This document shows, piece after piece, positions 13,157-22,687 of a DNA stretch of 43,018 nucleotides. The DNA comes from Nevskia sp. Lineage in GTDB: Bacteria > Pseudomonadota > Gammaproteobacteria > Nevskiales > Nevskiaceae. Made by a program: the position numbers and the translations under genes. Every line of letters starts with the position of its first letter. Position 1 is the first letter of the stretch. The notes beneath the pieces are model-generated. The model was given only the letters and a program-made list of their open reading frames with translations. It was not told the DNA's origin and searched no databases. The stretch spans positions 1 to 43,018 of the forward strand of contig JADHNH010000019.1 in NCBI GenBank assembly GCA_016779605.1, given 5' to 3'.

Positions 13157-14389
13157 ATGGACTTCGAACCCAGCCCGAGAAGCCAGGACTACGTCAGGCG
13201 CGTGCGCGCGTTCATCCGCGAGCACATCGCGCCGATCGAGGACGACTACTGGCGCGAAGTGGACAGCGCCCGCAACGGCGGCCAGTGGCGCCAGTACCGC
13301 ATCGACCCGCGAGTGGAGCAGCTCAAGCGGCTCGCCCGCGAGCAGGGCCTGTGGAACCTGTTCCTCGACGACGAGGAGCTGGGCGCCGGGCTGAGCACGC
13401 TGGAATACGCGCCGGTGGCCGAGGAAACCGGCCGCAGCCTGATGGCCCCGGAAATCTTCAACTGCAACGCGCCCGACACCGGCAACATGGAGGTGCTCTA
13501 CAAGTACGGCTCGCCGGAGCAGAAGGAGCGTTGGCTCAAGCCGCTGCTGGCCGGCGAAATCCGCTCGGTGTTCTGCATGACCGAGCCCGACGTGGCCTCT
13601 TCGGACGCCACCAACATGCAGGCCACCGCGGTGGTGCAGGGCAAGGACGTCGTGCTCAACGGCCGCAAGTGGTGGTCCACCGGCATCGGCGACCCGCGCT
13701 GCCGCATCGCCATCTTCATGGCGCGCACGCCCGATCCGGCCAAGGACCGGCATCACCAGCATTCCATGGTGCTGGTGCCGCTGGACACGCCGGGGGTGGA
13801 GATCCAGCGCATGCTGCCGGTGTTCGGCGAATACCACGAGCCGCAGGGCCACGGCGAAGTCTGGTTCAAGGACGTGCGCGTGCCGGTTGCCAACATCATC
13901 GCCGGGCCGGGCCGCGGCTTCGAAATCGCGCAGGGCCGCCTGGGCCCGGGGCGCATCCACCACTGCATGCGCTGCCTGGGCTCGGCCGAGCGCGCGCTGG
14001 AGCTGATGATCCACCGCGGCATGTCGCGCGTCGCCTTCGGCCAGCCGCTGCTCAAGCTGGACGGCAACCGCCAGCGCGTGGCCGAGGCGCGCATCGCGAT
14101 CGACCAGGCGCGCCTGATGACGCTCTACGCGGCCTGGAAGATCGACAAGGTCGGCGCGCTCAACGCGATGACCGAGATCGCCGCGATCAAGGTGATCGCG
14201 CCCAACGTGCTGCAGAAGATCTGCGACGACGCCATCCAGATCCATGGCGGCGCCGGCGTCACCAACGACGTGCCGCTCACCGCGCTGTTCGCCGAAGGCC
14301 GCATGCTGCGCCTGGCCGACGGGCCCGACGAGGTGCACAAGGCGATGATCGCGCGCATCGAGCTGAAGCTGCGGGGCTACGGCAAGTAG
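13157..14389 (+). CDS. Acyl-CoA dehydrogenase
   Basis: 410 aa, FAD-dependent enzyme oxidising an acyl-CoA to the 2-enoyl-CoA with electron-transfer flavoprotein as acceptor. Visible: N-terminal helical domain, the FAD/substrate motif CMTEPDVASSDATNMQ, the middle beta domain (WSTGIGDPRCRIAIFMART), and the C-terminal helical domain ending with QIHGGAGVTNDVPL and a catalytic-base-type region. The sequence resembles the ACAD10/11-like and FadE groups. AAGGAG-type sequence (13144-13147) 9 nt before the ATG at 13157 decides the start; an ATG at 13082 lacks one. Divergent from a LysR gene, so probably induced by its substrate. Chain-length preference cannot be read. Confidence 0.93.
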   Translation: MDFEPSPRSQDYVRRVRAFIREHIAPIEDDYWREVDSARNGGQWRQYRIDPRVEQLKRLAREQGLWNLFLDDEELGAGLSTLEYAPVAEETGRSLMAPEIFNCNAPDTGNMEVLYKYGSPEQKERWLKPLLAGEIRSVFCMTEPDVASSDATNMQATAVVQGKDVVLNGRKWWSTGIGDPRCRIAIFMARTPDPAKDRHHQHSMVLVPLDTPGVEIQRMLPVFGEYHEPQGHGEVWFKDVRVPVANIIAGPGRGFEIAQGRLGPGRIHHCMRCLGSAERALELMIHRGMSRVAFGQPLLKLDGNRQRVAEARIAIDQARLMTLYAAWKIDKVGALNAMTEIAAIKVIAPNVLQKICDDAIQIHGGAGVTNDVPLTALFAEGRMLRLADGPDEVHKAMIARIELKLRGYGK

Positions 14390-14396
14390 CGGCGGT

Positions 14397-14429
14397 GCGG
14401 CGCGCGTCGCCTGAGCGGGCGCGCGCCGC
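14397..14429 (+). terminator. Hairpin after the acyl-CoA dehydrogenase gene
   Basis: GCGGCGCGCG (14397-14406) pairs with CGCGCGCCGC (14420-14429), loop 13 nt, followed by TCTGTTTG. A plausible, weakly T-tailed terminator starting 7 nt after the stop codon. Confidence 0.55.
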
Positions 14430-14452
14430 TCTGTTTGAAGCTTGTGGAATAG

Positions 14453-14537
14453 GGTCCGCCAATGAACGCAAATAAACGCGAATAGAAAATTTTCTCTCGC
14501 CTTTCTATTTGCGTTTATTTGCGTTCATTCGCGGACC
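14453..14537. repeat. Long palindromic repeat overlapping the addA 3' end
   Basis: Two 36-nt arms, 14453-14488 and 14502-14537, match at 34 of 36 positions with a 13-nt loop. The core is the alternating ATGAACGCAAATAAACGC motif, far more AT-rich than its surroundings. The right arm supplies the last codons (Ser-Val-Arg-Glu) and the stop of the minus-strand helicase-nuclease gene. Such repeats act as bidirectional terminators; it is probably one of many genomic copies. Confidence 0.75.
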
Positions 14538-17500
14538 GATGGTTTCTGTTGCCCCGAAGGCAGCGGCACCCATTCGCAGCTCTGCGTGAGCACCAGGCCG
14601 GCTTTTACCGGCCGGCCCGGCCAGATGCGGCGCACCGCCGCGGCATAGGCTTCGAGCTGCGGCGCATGGCGGCGCAGCAGGGCGGCCGCATCGCCGGACA
14701 CCGCGGTCTTGTAGTCGAGGATCCATAGCCCGGCGCCGTCGTCGACCAGCCGGTCGATCACGCCGCCGCGGCCGCCGCTGTCGAACGGCACTTCGTTCCA
14801 GGCCCGCGCATAGCGCGCCGGGTCGAAGAAACGCGCCAGCCGCGGCGCCGCAACGACGGCCGTGGCGGCTTCGAGCCACTGCGCGAAGTCGGATTCCTCC
14901 ACCGCCGCCTGCAGCCGCGTCTGCAGGCGTGCACGCAGCGCGACGGCCGGCGGCGGCCGCGGCAGGCTCAGCACCTGCAGCAGGAAGTGGATGGCGTTGC
15001 CGCGCAGCGCGCTGCGCGGATCCGCGCCTTGGCCTTCGACGTCGGCCAGGGCGCTGGGCGCGCTTTCGTGCCGGTTGCCGGCTGCGGCGATCGGCCGGCA
15101 CAGCCGCGGGTCGGCAACCGCCGGAGGATTTGGCGCCGGCGCGGCGGCGGCAGGCGGCACGCGGCCGCCGCCGTAATGCAGCGCGCCCTCGACCGCTCCG
15201 GGCAGGGGCGCGCCGTCGCCGCCGGCCAGGCGCTCCATGGCCCGGCTGGCGAGGTCGTGCCAGCTTGCGCGCTGGCCCTGGCGGGCGTGCCGGAAGCCGC
15301 TGACATGCAGGAACTGGCGGGCGCGGGTGGCGGCGACATACAGCAGGTTCAGGTCTTCGCGCGCCTCCTGCTCGCGCTGCCGCTGCGCCAGCGCACGGCT
15401 CAGCGGATCGGCCGCGGCGGCGGCACCGCCAGCCACCAGGTGCGCCGGGCGCGCCGCCCCGGTGGGCCAGTCCACCAGCCACTGCGGCGTGCGGAAAGCG
15501 GGCACGCGGCCGGCGTTGACCAGGAACACCACGGGCGCTTCCAGGCCCTTGGCGGCGTGGATGGTGAGCACCCGCACCTGCTCGTGCACGGTCGGCGGCG
15601 GCGATTCGTCCGGCGCCTCGTCGCTGCCGCGGGCGAGTTCCTCGATGTAGTTGAGGAACCGCGCCAGGGTCGGGTAGCGGCCGCTGTCGGCTTCCAGTGC
15701 GAGCTGGATCAGCGCACCCAGGTTGGCGCGCACGCGTGCGGCGGCCACCGCCGGCAGGGCGGCTTCGTAGCGCGCCGCCACGTCGCCGTCGGCGCAGATG
15801 CGGTCCAGCAGGTCGTGCGCCGGCAGGCGCGCGCCCAGGCCGATCCAGCGGCCGAGCGTGTCGCGCGCGCGGGCCAGCGCCGCCGACGGCGCCGGCAGCG
15901 CGCCCAGCGCCGCAAACCAGCTCGCGCCTTCCGCGCGGCTGCGCGCGAGCTCCACCAGGTCCTGGTCGGCGCAGGCGAACAGCGGCGAGCGCAGCGTCTG
16001 CGCCAGCTCGAGGTCGCGGTGCGGGGCGTTGAGGAAGCGCAGCAGCGCCACCAGGTCGCGCGCCTCGGCGGTGCCGAGCAGCGTGCCGCGGCTGCTGCCG
16101 ACGAACGGGATGCCGGCTTCCACCAGCGCCTGCTCGACGGCGCCCAGGTGCGTGCGGTTGCGCGCCAGCACCATGACGTCGCCGAAGCCGAGCCGGTGGC
16201 CGCCGTGCTCGTCGCTGACCGTGATGGCCGCCTCGACCAGCGCGCGGATGCGCGCGGCGACCTGGCGGCCCTCGCGCAGCGCGCGCGTGGCTTCTTCGAT
16301 CTGCCGCGGCGTGGTCAGCGGGTCGCGCAGCGCCGCGGCGGCCTGGCCGTCGTCCGCCGCAACCGGCAGCGGCTCCAGCAGCGGGGCCACCTCGATGCGG
16401 CCCCAGTCGGCTGCGCGGCGCGTCTGGTGCCCGGCAAAGCCGATCGCGGCGGCCAGCTCCGGCGGATCGAACAAGGCGTTGACGAAGCCGATCACCGCCG
16501 GCGCCGACCGCCAGGAGGCGTTCAGCGGCACCCGCACCGCGTCCACTGTCTGCTCCAGCCAGTCCGCAGCGCTGCCCAGCAGCGCCGGATTGGCGCGGCG
16601 AAAACCATAGATGCTCTGCTTGGCGTCGCCGACGATGAACGCGCTGCGCGTGCGCCCGGCATCGCCCGCCGCCATCTCCTCCAGCAGCGGCAGCAGCAGG
16701 CGCCACTGCGTCGGGCTGGTGTCCTGGAATTCGTCGAGCAGCAGGTGGTCGATCTTCTGGTCCAGCTTGTAGCGCACCCACTGCGCGTTGTCCGGCTCGC
16801 GCAGCAGGCGGCAGGCGCGCCACTCCAGGTCCGCGAACGACAGCGCCCGCTCGGCCGCCAGCTCGGCATCCAGGGCTTCCAGCGCGGCCGTGCCCAGCCG
16901 CAGCGCCGCCATCGTGCGGCCCAGGCAGGCCCGCCGTGCGCGAAGTTCGCGCTCCTGCTCCACCGCATCCACCACCTCGGCGTGTGCAGTGCTGAAATGC
17001 TCGGCCTCGCTGTCCGACAGGTGGGCGCGCTTGGCCTTGCCCAGCGCAAGCCGGTACGGATCGCCGTCCTTCTTGAACAGCGCCTCGATCAGAGCCTCAT
17101 AACGCGCCTCGCCCGACAGGCCGATGGCGTGTTCGACGCGGCCGGCCTTGATGAAGCCGACGTCGTTGACCTCGTGCAGCCAGCGCCACAGCATGCGCAG
17201 CCGCGCGCTGAACGCATCGGTGTCCAGCGGCGACCCGGTGTCGTCCGCCGCCTCGCCCAGGTCCAGCGCCTGGCGCAGGCGGCGTTCGGCGAACTGCAGC
17301 GGCTCGGGCTGGTCCTCCACGCAGGCCCACCAGTCGGAACGCCGCGCCAGGAAGCCGGATACCAGCTGTTCCAGCGAGGCCTCGCCCAGGCCCATGCCGA
17401 TCAGCTCGCGCAGCGCCGCGGCAGCCGCACCCTGCGGCTCGCGGTGCAGCCGCACCAGCAGCCGCCGCCAGGCGCGGCGCTGCAGGCCGAAGTCGTTCTG

Positions 17501-17947
17501 CGCCAGGGTGAAGCCGGGCGCCACCCCTGCCTCCAGCGGGAACCGCGCCAGCAGGTCCTGGCAGAACGCGTGCAGCGTCATCGCGCGCAGCGGAAACGGG
17601 TCGAACAGCAGGCGTTCGTACAGCGCGCGGGCGCGCTGCAGCACGTCGGCGGCGGGCGCCAGGCCGATGCGCTCCAGCTCGCGCGCCACCGTCAACTCGT
17701 CGGCGTAGGCCAGCGTGCGCAGGCGCTCGTTGACGCGCTGGCGCATCTCGGCCGCGGCCTTGCGCGTGAACGTGAGGGCCAGGATGCGCCCCGGCGCGTG
17801 GCCGGCCAGCAGCAGCCGCAGGATGCGCGAGGTCAGCAGCCAGGTCTTGCCGCTGCCGGCCGAGGCGATCACCGCCGCGCTGCGCGCCGGCTCCAATGCC
17901 GCCAGCGGCGCCGGCGCGGGCTCGGCCCCCGGATCAGCCGGCTTCAT
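14525..17947 (-). CDS. addA: AddA-type helicase-nuclease (UvrD-like helicase with RecB-type nuclease)
   Basis: 1,140 aa. Subunit of the AddAB-type complex that resects double-strand breaks for RecA loading. UvrD/SF1 motifs in order: Walker A SAGSGKTWLL (near 29-38), LTFTRKAAAEMRQRV, LLLDEFQDTSPTQW (near 405), IVGDAKQSIYGFRR (near 442), LTIHAAKGLEAPVVFL (near 795) and LLYVAATRARQF (near 872). The C-terminal nuclease domain has GVIDRLVDDG and ILDYKTA (near 1078), the PD-(D/E)xK core. I chose the ATG at 17947 because it overlaps the end of the upstream addB-like gene by 14 nt, indicating coupling; the frame is open 19 codons further. The final residues and stop come from a palindromic repeat. 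Confidence 0.92.
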   Translation of the reverse strand: MKPADPGAEPAPAPLAALEPARSAAVIASAGSGKTWLLTSRILRLLLAGHAPGRILALTFTRKAAAEMRQRVNERLRTLAYADELTVARELERIGLAPAADVLQRARALYERLLFDPFPLRAMTLHAFCQDLLARFPLEAGVAPGFTLAQNDFGLQRRAWRRLLVRLHREPQGAAAAALRELIGMGLGEASLEQLVSGFLARRSDWWACVEDQPEPLQFAERRLRQALDLGEAADDTGSPLDTDAFSARLRMLWRWLHEVNDVGFIKAGRVEHAIGLSGEARYEALIEALFKKDGDPYRLALGKAKRAHLSDSEAEHFSTAHAEVVDAVEQERELRARRACLGRTMAALRLGTAALEALDAELAAERALSFADLEWRACRLLREPDNAQWVRYKLDQKIDHLLLDEFQDTSPTQWRLLLPLLEEMAAGDAGRTRSAFIVGDAKQSIYGFRRANPALLGSAADWLEQTVDAVRVPLNASWRSAPAVIGFVNALFDPPELAAAIGFAGHQTRRAADWGRIEVAPLLEPLPVAADDGQAAAALRDPLTTPRQIEEATRALREGRQVAARIRALVEAAITVSDEHGGHRLGFGDVMVLARNRTHLGAVEQALVEAGIPFVGSSRGTLLGTAEARDLVALLRFLNAPHRDLELAQTLRSPLFACADQDLVELARSRAEGASWFAALGALPAPSAALARARDTLGRWIGLGARLPAHDLLDRICADGDVAARYEAALPAVAAARVRANLGALIQLALEADSGRYPTLARFLNYIEELARGSDEAPDESPPPTVHEQVRVLTIHAAKGLEAPVVFLVNAGRVPAFRTPQWLVDWPTGAARPAHLVAGGAAAAADPLSRALAQRQREQEAREDLNLLYVAATRARQFLHVSGFRHARQGQRASWHDLASRAMERLAGGDGAPLPGAVEGALHYGGGRVPPAAAAPAPNPPAVADPRLCRPIAAAGNRHESAPSALADVEGQGADPRSALRGNAIHFLLQVLSLPRPPPAVALRARLQTRLQAAVEESDFAQWLEAATAVVAAPRLARFFDPARYARAWNEVPFDSGGRGGVIDRLVDDGAGLWILDYKTAVSGDAAALLRRHAPQLEAYAAAVRRIWPGRPVKAGLVLTQSCEWVPLPSGQQKPSVRE

Positions 17948-20690
17948 GCCAGTCGCCCTTGCGGCACAGGCCGCGGTAGTCGCAGCGCTCGCAGGCGGCC
18001 GCATCGCCCAGCGCCGGCAGCGGCGCGCCGGCGTCCACCGCCGCCAGGCTGCGCCGCAGGCGCGCCCCCACCGCGGCGCGCAGCGTGTCCAGCCCGGCGT
18101 CCACGCGCAGCGCGCGCTGGCCCTCGCGCAGCGGCAGGTACTCGACCGCGGCCACGCGCTCGTCGAGCAGTGCGTAGTGCAGCAGCTGCACCGCCTCGCC
18201 GGCCTCCACTTCCCAGGCGGCCGGCGCGCGGCCGGTCTTGTAGTCGACCACGGTCAGCGCGCCGTCGGCCTGGGTTTCGACGCGGTCCGCCTTGCCGTGG
18301 AGCACGTGGCTGCCGTCGAACGGCCGCTCCAGGGCCACCTCCGCGCGCGCTTCGCCGGGCGGGCGCGCGGCCAGCCAGTCCAGCAGCGGCGGGATGCTGG
18401 CGCGGAACTCGGCGACCCAGACGTGCGCCAGGGCGCGCGCCTGCAGGTCGGGTGCGAATACCGCGTCGGCAATTTCAACCAGCCTGGCGCCCGCGGCGTC
18501 GCGGCCGGCCGCATCGACGCGGCCGCCGAACGGCGCAGGCAGTCCGGGCACCGCATGGGTGAAGGCTTCCAGGATGCGGTGCACGCGCAGGCCGTAGTCG
18601 CTGCGGTCCGGATCCTCGTCCGGCGCCTGCTCCGGGTACAGGCGCAGGCAGGCCGCGGCATGGAACCGGTAAGGGCAATCGATCAGTTGCTGGTGCGCGG
18701 TGGCGCTGATCCGCTGCGGCACGCGGTCCGCCGCGGCCGGCGGCGCGGGCCGCTCGCGCCGCTGCGCGGGCAGCGGTGCCGGCGTGCAGATTTCGGTGGC
18801 GGTGCCCGCGCGCCGCGCCAGCTCCGCGTCGCGCAGCCGCAGGCCGCGGGCCTGCGCGCGGCTTTCGATCGCCTCGATCCACGGGCTCAGCTGCGCCGGC
18901 TCGCCCGGCTTGTCCGCCGCGTAGGTGACGTGCACGCGCGGCGCCGCTTCCAGCGCGCGGCGCAGGCGCCACAGTCCCAGGGCATGGCGGCGTGCGAAGT
19001 CCGGCAGGCCCAGCTCGGCGCGCACCGACTGGTTGAAGAACGCCTCCGCCGGCGGCGCGCCGGGAATCTGCGCGCGCGCGGCGCCGGCCAGGATGACCGC
19101 ATCGCAGCGCAGCAGCGCGCATTGCTCCAGGGTCAGCAGGCGCACCTGGGTGCCGGCGGCCTCGGCCGCCGGCGGCACGAAGGTGGCGCGTTCCACCGCG
19201 CGGTCGAGCAGGGCGCGGAACTCGCGCCACTGCACCACTTGCGGCCGCCGGGTGAGGGCCGCGCCGAGCTCGGCGAAGGTTTCCGACAGGCGCTGGCCGG
19301 CGGCGTCGTCCTGCCAGCGTTCCCAGATGCCGAGCGCGCCCAGGCTGCGCTCGAGGCCACCCAGCCAGTCCAGCGCCGGGCGCGGCCGCGACAGCCCCGG
19401 CAGGGTGCGCGCGGCGAACGACAGCCGCTCCAGCAGCGGCGCCAGCTCCGGCGTGCCGGCGGCGGCGTGGCGGAACCGCTCCAGGCCCGACTCCAGGCCG
19501 CGGCCGAACACCAGGTCGCGTTCCAGCGCCTGCAGCGCGCCGGCATCGGCCTTGAAGAAGGCGGATTTCAGCAGGTCCAGCAGCGGCCTGAACTGGAAGC
19601 CGTGCTCCAGCGCGTCCATCCAGGCGTTGAGCACCGCCGCCGCGGCGCTGGTCGACAGCACCCAGCCGGCGCGGTCCAGCAGCTCGACATCGGCACGCTC
19701 CAGCAGCGCGCGCAGCCGCCGCGCCAGGCGGCGGTCCTCGGTCACCACGGCGACCTCGCGGCAGCCGTCGAGCAAGGCCTGCCGCACCGCCAGCTCCGCG
19801 CAACGCGCTTCGTGCTCGGGGTCTTCGGCCGCGGTGATGCTCAGCGCGGGGGGCGGGCCGGGCAGCGTGCCACCCGAGGGCGCGGCATCGTCGGCCAGCA
19901 TGCAGTCCAGGAACACCGGCGCGGCGCCCTCCGGCGGCGGTTGCGGCTCCAGCCGCAGCTGCGCGCACAGCGCGTCCAGCGCGGCGCCGTCGCGGCCGCT
20001 GCGCCGGCCGTGCAGCCAGATTTCGATGTCCGCCGCCGCGGGCGCCGCGTCCAGCGCGCCGCGTTCGCCGCCGCTGAGCGTGTCGAAGCCGGCCAGGTAG
20101 ACCGGTTCGGCGGCGTCGAGGCCGGCAAACGCGCTGCGCAGCGCTGTGCAGTAGGCGGCGGCCGGGCTGCGGCCGGCGGTATCCTCGACGAATGCCCGCC
20201 ACAGCGTGTGCACGATCTGCGCCTCGCGCGACAGCGCCGCCATCGGCACCGCGCCGTAGGCCCGGCCCAGTTGCGCCGCAAACGCCGCCTCGTCGCCGGG
20301 CAGGGTCACGGCGTTGGCGCTCAGCTCCTCGAACAGCGCAAACAGCGCCTCGGCGAGCTGCCAGACGTCCTGGCCCGGGAACAGGTTGCGGTACTTGCGC
20401 AGCGCATCGACCAGGATCAGGCGGCATTCCATCGCCGGCAGCGGCGCGGCGGCGGCGCCGCGCTCGGCGGCGAACTGCGGCAGGGTCAGGATGCGCGGGC
20501 TGAGCATCGCCCCGCCGGCCGCCGCGGCCAGGCGGCGGCGCAGCGGGGCCGCGGCGGCGGCGGCCGGCACCAGCACGCTGACGCCGGCAAGGTCGGGCAG
20601 CGCCGCGCGATGGCGCTCGACGATGCGGCCGGAAAGCTGTCCGGCGAGGTCGGCTTGCGCCGGAACGAGGATGGCGCGCCGGGCGTTCAC
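17934..20690 (-). CDS. addB: AddB-type nuclease subunit with Fe-S cluster cysteines
   Basis: 918 aa, PD-(D/E)xK nuclease family partner of AddA. The N-terminal two-thirds is an inactivated helicase-like region (no Walker A, as in alphaproteobacterial-style AddB). The C-terminal nuclease domain shows ISATAHQQLIDCPYRF, HGKADRV (near 798) and VVDYKTG (near 815). Four cysteines expected to hold a 4Fe-4S cluster are visible: one in DCPYRF (near 673) and Cys900, Cys903 and Cys909 in CERCDYRGLC. The 14-nt overlap with addA indicates co-translation. The pair would replace or supplement RecBCD. AddAB is less usual than RecBCD in gammaproteobacteria but occurs in this part of the tree. Confidence 0.9.
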   Translation of the reverse strand: MNARRAILVPAQADLAGQLSGRIVERHRAALPDLAGVSVLVPAAAAAAPLRRRLAAAAGGAMLSPRILTLPQFAAERGAAAAPLPAMECRLILVDALRKYRNLFPGQDVWQLAEALFALFEELSANAVTLPGDEAAFAAQLGRAYGAVPMAALSREAQIVHTLWRAFVEDTAGRSPAAAYCTALRSAFAGLDAAEPVYLAGFDTLSGGERGALDAAPAAADIEIWLHGRRSGRDGAALDALCAQLRLEPQPPPEGAAPVFLDCMLADDAAPSGGTLPGPPPALSITAAEDPEHEARCAELAVRQALLDGCREVAVVTEDRRLARRLRALLERADVELLDRAGWVLSTSAAAAVLNAWMDALEHGFQFRPLLDLLKSAFFKADAGALQALERDLVFGRGLESGLERFRHAAAGTPELAPLLERLSFAARTLPGLSRPRPALDWLGGLERSLGALGIWERWQDDAAGQRLSETFAELGAALTRRPQVVQWREFRALLDRAVERATFVPPAAEAAGTQVRLLTLEQCALLRCDAVILAGAARAQIPGAPPAEAFFNQSVRAELGLPDFARRHALGLWRLRRALEAAPRVHVTYAADKPGEPAQLSPWIEAIESRAQARGLRLRDAELARRAGTATEICTPAPLPAQRRERPAPPAAADRVPQRISATAHQQLIDCPYRFHAAACLRLYPEQAPDEDPDRSDYGLRVHRILEAFTHAVPGLPAPFGGRVDAAGRDAAGARLVEIADAVFAPDLQARALAHVWVAEFRASIPPLLDWLAARPPGEARAEVALERPFDGSHVLHGKADRVETQADGALTVVDYKTGRAPAAWEVEAGEAVQLLHYALLDERVAAVEYLPLREGQRALRVDAGLDTLRAAVGARLRRSLAAVDAGAPLPALGDAAACERCDYRGLCRKGDWHEAG

Positions 20691-20709
20691 CGGGCGGCGC
20701 GCCGGCGCA

Positions 20710-21033
20710 TCAGCGCTCGAGCAGCTTGAACTTGTCCGGCTTGCCGTCCCAGTCGGCGGCGTCGGGCGGGGAGTCCTTCTTCTGCGTGATCACCGGCCAC
20801 TTGCGCGACAACTCCTTGTTCAGCGCCAGGAAATGCGCCTGCTCGGCCGGCACGTCGTCTTCCGCGAAGATCGCCTTGGCCGGGCACTCCGGCTCGCACA
20901 GGGTGCAGTCGATGCACTCCTCCGGGTCGATCACCAGGATGTTGGGGCCTTCGTGAAAGCAGTCCACGGGGCAGACTTCCACGCAGTCCGTGTATTTGCA
21001 CTTGATGCAGTTTTCGACGACGACAAAGGTCAT
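20710..21033 (-). CDS. fdxA: Seven-iron ferredoxin FdxA
   Basis: 107 aa, soluble electron carrier of the Azotobacter ferredoxin I type. Cysteines fit exactly: Cys9, Cys17 and Cys50 for the 3Fe-4S cluster and Cys21, Cys40, Cys43 and Cys46 for the 4Fe-4S cluster, plus the free Cys12 and Cys25 ([18 protein letters not shown] and [12 protein letters not shown]). The C-terminal extension ([15 protein letters not shown]) is typical of the family. It is upstream of addB on the same strand with 19 nt between stop and start, so they may share a transcript, although function does not demand it. Confidence 0.96.
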   Translation of the reverse strand: MTFVVVENCIKCKYTDCVEVCPVDCFHEGPNILVIDPEECIDCTLCEPECPAKAIFAEDDVPAEQAHFLALNKELSRKWPVITQKKDSPPDAADWDGKPDKFKLLER

Positions 21034-21170
21034 GGCGAGCCGATTGAGAAGGTGGGACGAAGCCGGACCCGCAGGAACCGGCGCCGCTATTTTACGGCCA
21101 AACGCGGCCAATCCAGTAACCCGTCCGCCTGCCGCGCCGCCGGCGGCCCGGCAAGCGTCGGCGCGGCGGC

Positions 21171-22574
21171 TCAATCGCGGGTGGCGAGCTCGATGCCTTC
21201 GATCGCCGCCTGGCACATCGTGACGATCTCCTCGGGGGTGATCACGTAGGGCGGCATCAGGTACACGACGTTGCCCAGCGGCCGCAGCAGCACGCCCTTT
21301 TCCAGGCCGTGGCGGTAGACGCGCAGGCCGCGGCGCTCCGCCGCCGGGTAGGGCTCGCGCTTGCGCGGATTCTTCGCCAGCTCCACCGCCAGGATCATGC
21401 CCTGCTGGCGCAGGTCGATGACGTTGCGGTGGCTGGACAGCCCGGCCATCGCCGCCCACATCAGCTGCGCCAGCCGGCGGTTGGCGGCCAGCACGTCGGA
21501 TTGCTCGAACAGCTCCAGCGCCGCCAGCGCCGCGGCGCAGGCCAGCGCGTTGCCGGTGAAGCTGTGCGAGTGCAGGAACGCCTTGCCGGCGGCGTAGTCG
21601 GCGTAGAACGCCTGGTACACCGTGTCGGTGGTCATCACCACCGACAGCGGCAGCGTGCCGGCGGTCAGGCCCTTGGACAGGCACAGGAAGTCCGGGCTGG
21701 CCGGCTGCGTCTGGCCGGCGGCGAATGACATTGGGTCATTCGCCGCTGTGCCAAACGCCCACTCCCATGCGAACAGCCGGCCGGTGCGGCCGAAACCCAC
21801 CGCGATCTCGTCGGCGATCAGGTGCACGCCGTGGCGGGTGCAGGCCTCGCGCAGCAGGCGCAGGTAGATCGGGTGGTACATGCGCATGCCGCCGGCGCAC
21901 TGCACCAGCGGTTCCAGGATCACCGCGGCCACCGTGCCGGCGTGCTTCTGCAGCGCTTCCTCCATGTCGCGGAAGCGGCGCCGCGTGTGATCTTCCCAGG
22001 ACTCGCCCGGCGTGCGCTCGAAGCAGTCCGGCGAGCGCACGTAGACCGGCTCCATCAGCAGCGGCGCGTAGGCGTCGCGGTACATGCCGGCGCCGCTGAC
22101 CGCCAGCGCGCCCAGGGTCTCGCCATGGTAGCCGTTGCTCAGCGCGATGTAGCGGGTCTTGCCGGGCTGCCCGCAGTTGCGCCAGTAGTGCGCGCTCATC
22201 TTCAGCGCCACTTCCACCGCCGAGCTGCCGTTGTCGGCGTAAAAGCAGCGGCTCAGGCCGGGCGGGGCCACCGCGCACAGCTTTTCCGACAGCCGCACCA
22301 CCGGCTCGTGGGTGAAGCCGGCCAGCAGCACATGGTCGAGCCGGTCCAGTTGCTCCTTCAGGCGCGCCACCACGTGCGGGTGGCGATGGCCGAAGATGCT
22401 GGTCCACCAGGAGCTCACCGCGTCGATGTAGCGGCGGCCCTCGAAGTCCTCCAGCCACACGCCCTGCGCCGAGCGGATCGGCACCAGCGGCAGCCATTCG
22501 TGGTCCTGCATCTGCGTGCAGGGGTGCCAGACGTGGGCCAGGCTGCGCCGGGTCCAGCTTGCGTTGTCGTTCAC
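21171..22574 (-). CDS. bioA: Adenosylmethionine-8-amino-7-oxononanoate aminotransferase with in-frame insertion
   Basis: 467 aa from the GTG at 22574. PLP enzyme of biotin synthesis making 7,8-diaminopelargonate. Landmarks: [11 protein letters not shown] (16-26), [47 protein letters not shown] (PLP Asp255), LSKGLTAG (PLP Lys301) and [14 protein letters not shown]. Between FAWEWA and [10 protein letters not shown] there are about 20 extra residues (about 273-292, [19 protein letters not shown]) where most BioA proteins have a short loop. This part is encoded by a perfect palindrome (21718-21746), so it looks like a mobile repeat inserted in frame close to the active-site lysine. Divergent from a methyltransferase gene. 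Activity may be kept if the loop is tolerated. Confidence 0.93.
   Translation of the reverse strand: MNDNASWTRRSLAHVWHPCTQMQDHEWLPLVPIRSAQGVWLEDFEGRRYIDAVSSWWTSIFGHRHPHVVARLKEQLDRLDHVLLAGFTHEPVVRLSEKLCAVAPPGLSRCFYADNGSSAVEVALKMSAHYWRNCGQPGKTRYIALSNGYHGETLGALAVSGAGMYRDAYAPLLMEPVYVRSPDCFERTPGESWEDHTRRRFRDMEEALQKHAGTVAAVILEPLVQCAGGMRMYHPIYLRLLREACTRHGVHLIADEIAVGFGRTGRLFAWEWAFGTAANDPMSFAAGQTQPASPDFLCLSKGLTAGTLPLSVVMTTDTVYQAFYADYAAGKAFLHSHSFTGNALACAAALAALELFEQSDVLAANRRLAQLMWAAMAGLSSHRNVIDLRQQGMILAVELAKNPRKREPYPAAERRGLRVYRHGLEKGVLLRPLGNVVYLMPPYVITPEEIVTMCQAAIEGIELATRD
21718..21746. repeat. Palindromic repeat inside bioA
   Basis: GCGGCGAATGAC (21718-21729), loop ATTGG, GTCATTCGCCGC (21735-21746): a perfect 12-bp stem. 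Its core AATGACATTGGGTCATT matches, at 15 of 17 positions, the core of the intergenic palindrome at 32371-32415, so the two are copies of one repeat family. Confidence 0.7.
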
Positions 22575-22608
22575 GGTTTCGAGGTTGACAGTTTTCCGGT
22601 TAGAAGGA

Positions 22609-22614
22609 ATTGTA
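22609..22614 (-). promoter_or_regulatory. -10 element of bioA
   Basis: TACAAT on the minus strand, preceded by GC as in GCTACAAT, would start transcription near 22602, 28 nt before the GTG at 22574. No good -35 is seen and no clear BirA operator was found. Confidence 0.45.
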
Positions 22615-22687
22615 GCGGCCGGCGAAAAAACGCCGCGCCCCGGCGCTGCCGCGGGGTGCTTCGGGGGCTCTGCAACAGGGGGGACCA

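Noticed and set aside
14987..18562. Very long plus-strand open frame (about 1,190 codons) across addA
   Set aside because: Antisense shadow of a clearly recognised helicase-nuclease in GC-rich DNA; composition is Arg/Gln/Gly-rich with no motifs.
17715..20729. Long plus-strand open frame (about 1,000 codons) across addB
   Set aside because: Antisense shadow; the minus strand carries intact nuclease and Fe-S motifs.
22575..22687. BirA operator between bioA and the methyltransferase
   Set aside because: TGTCAACC and CTAACC fragments are present but not in the inverted TTGTAAACC-N15-GGTTTACAA arrangement.
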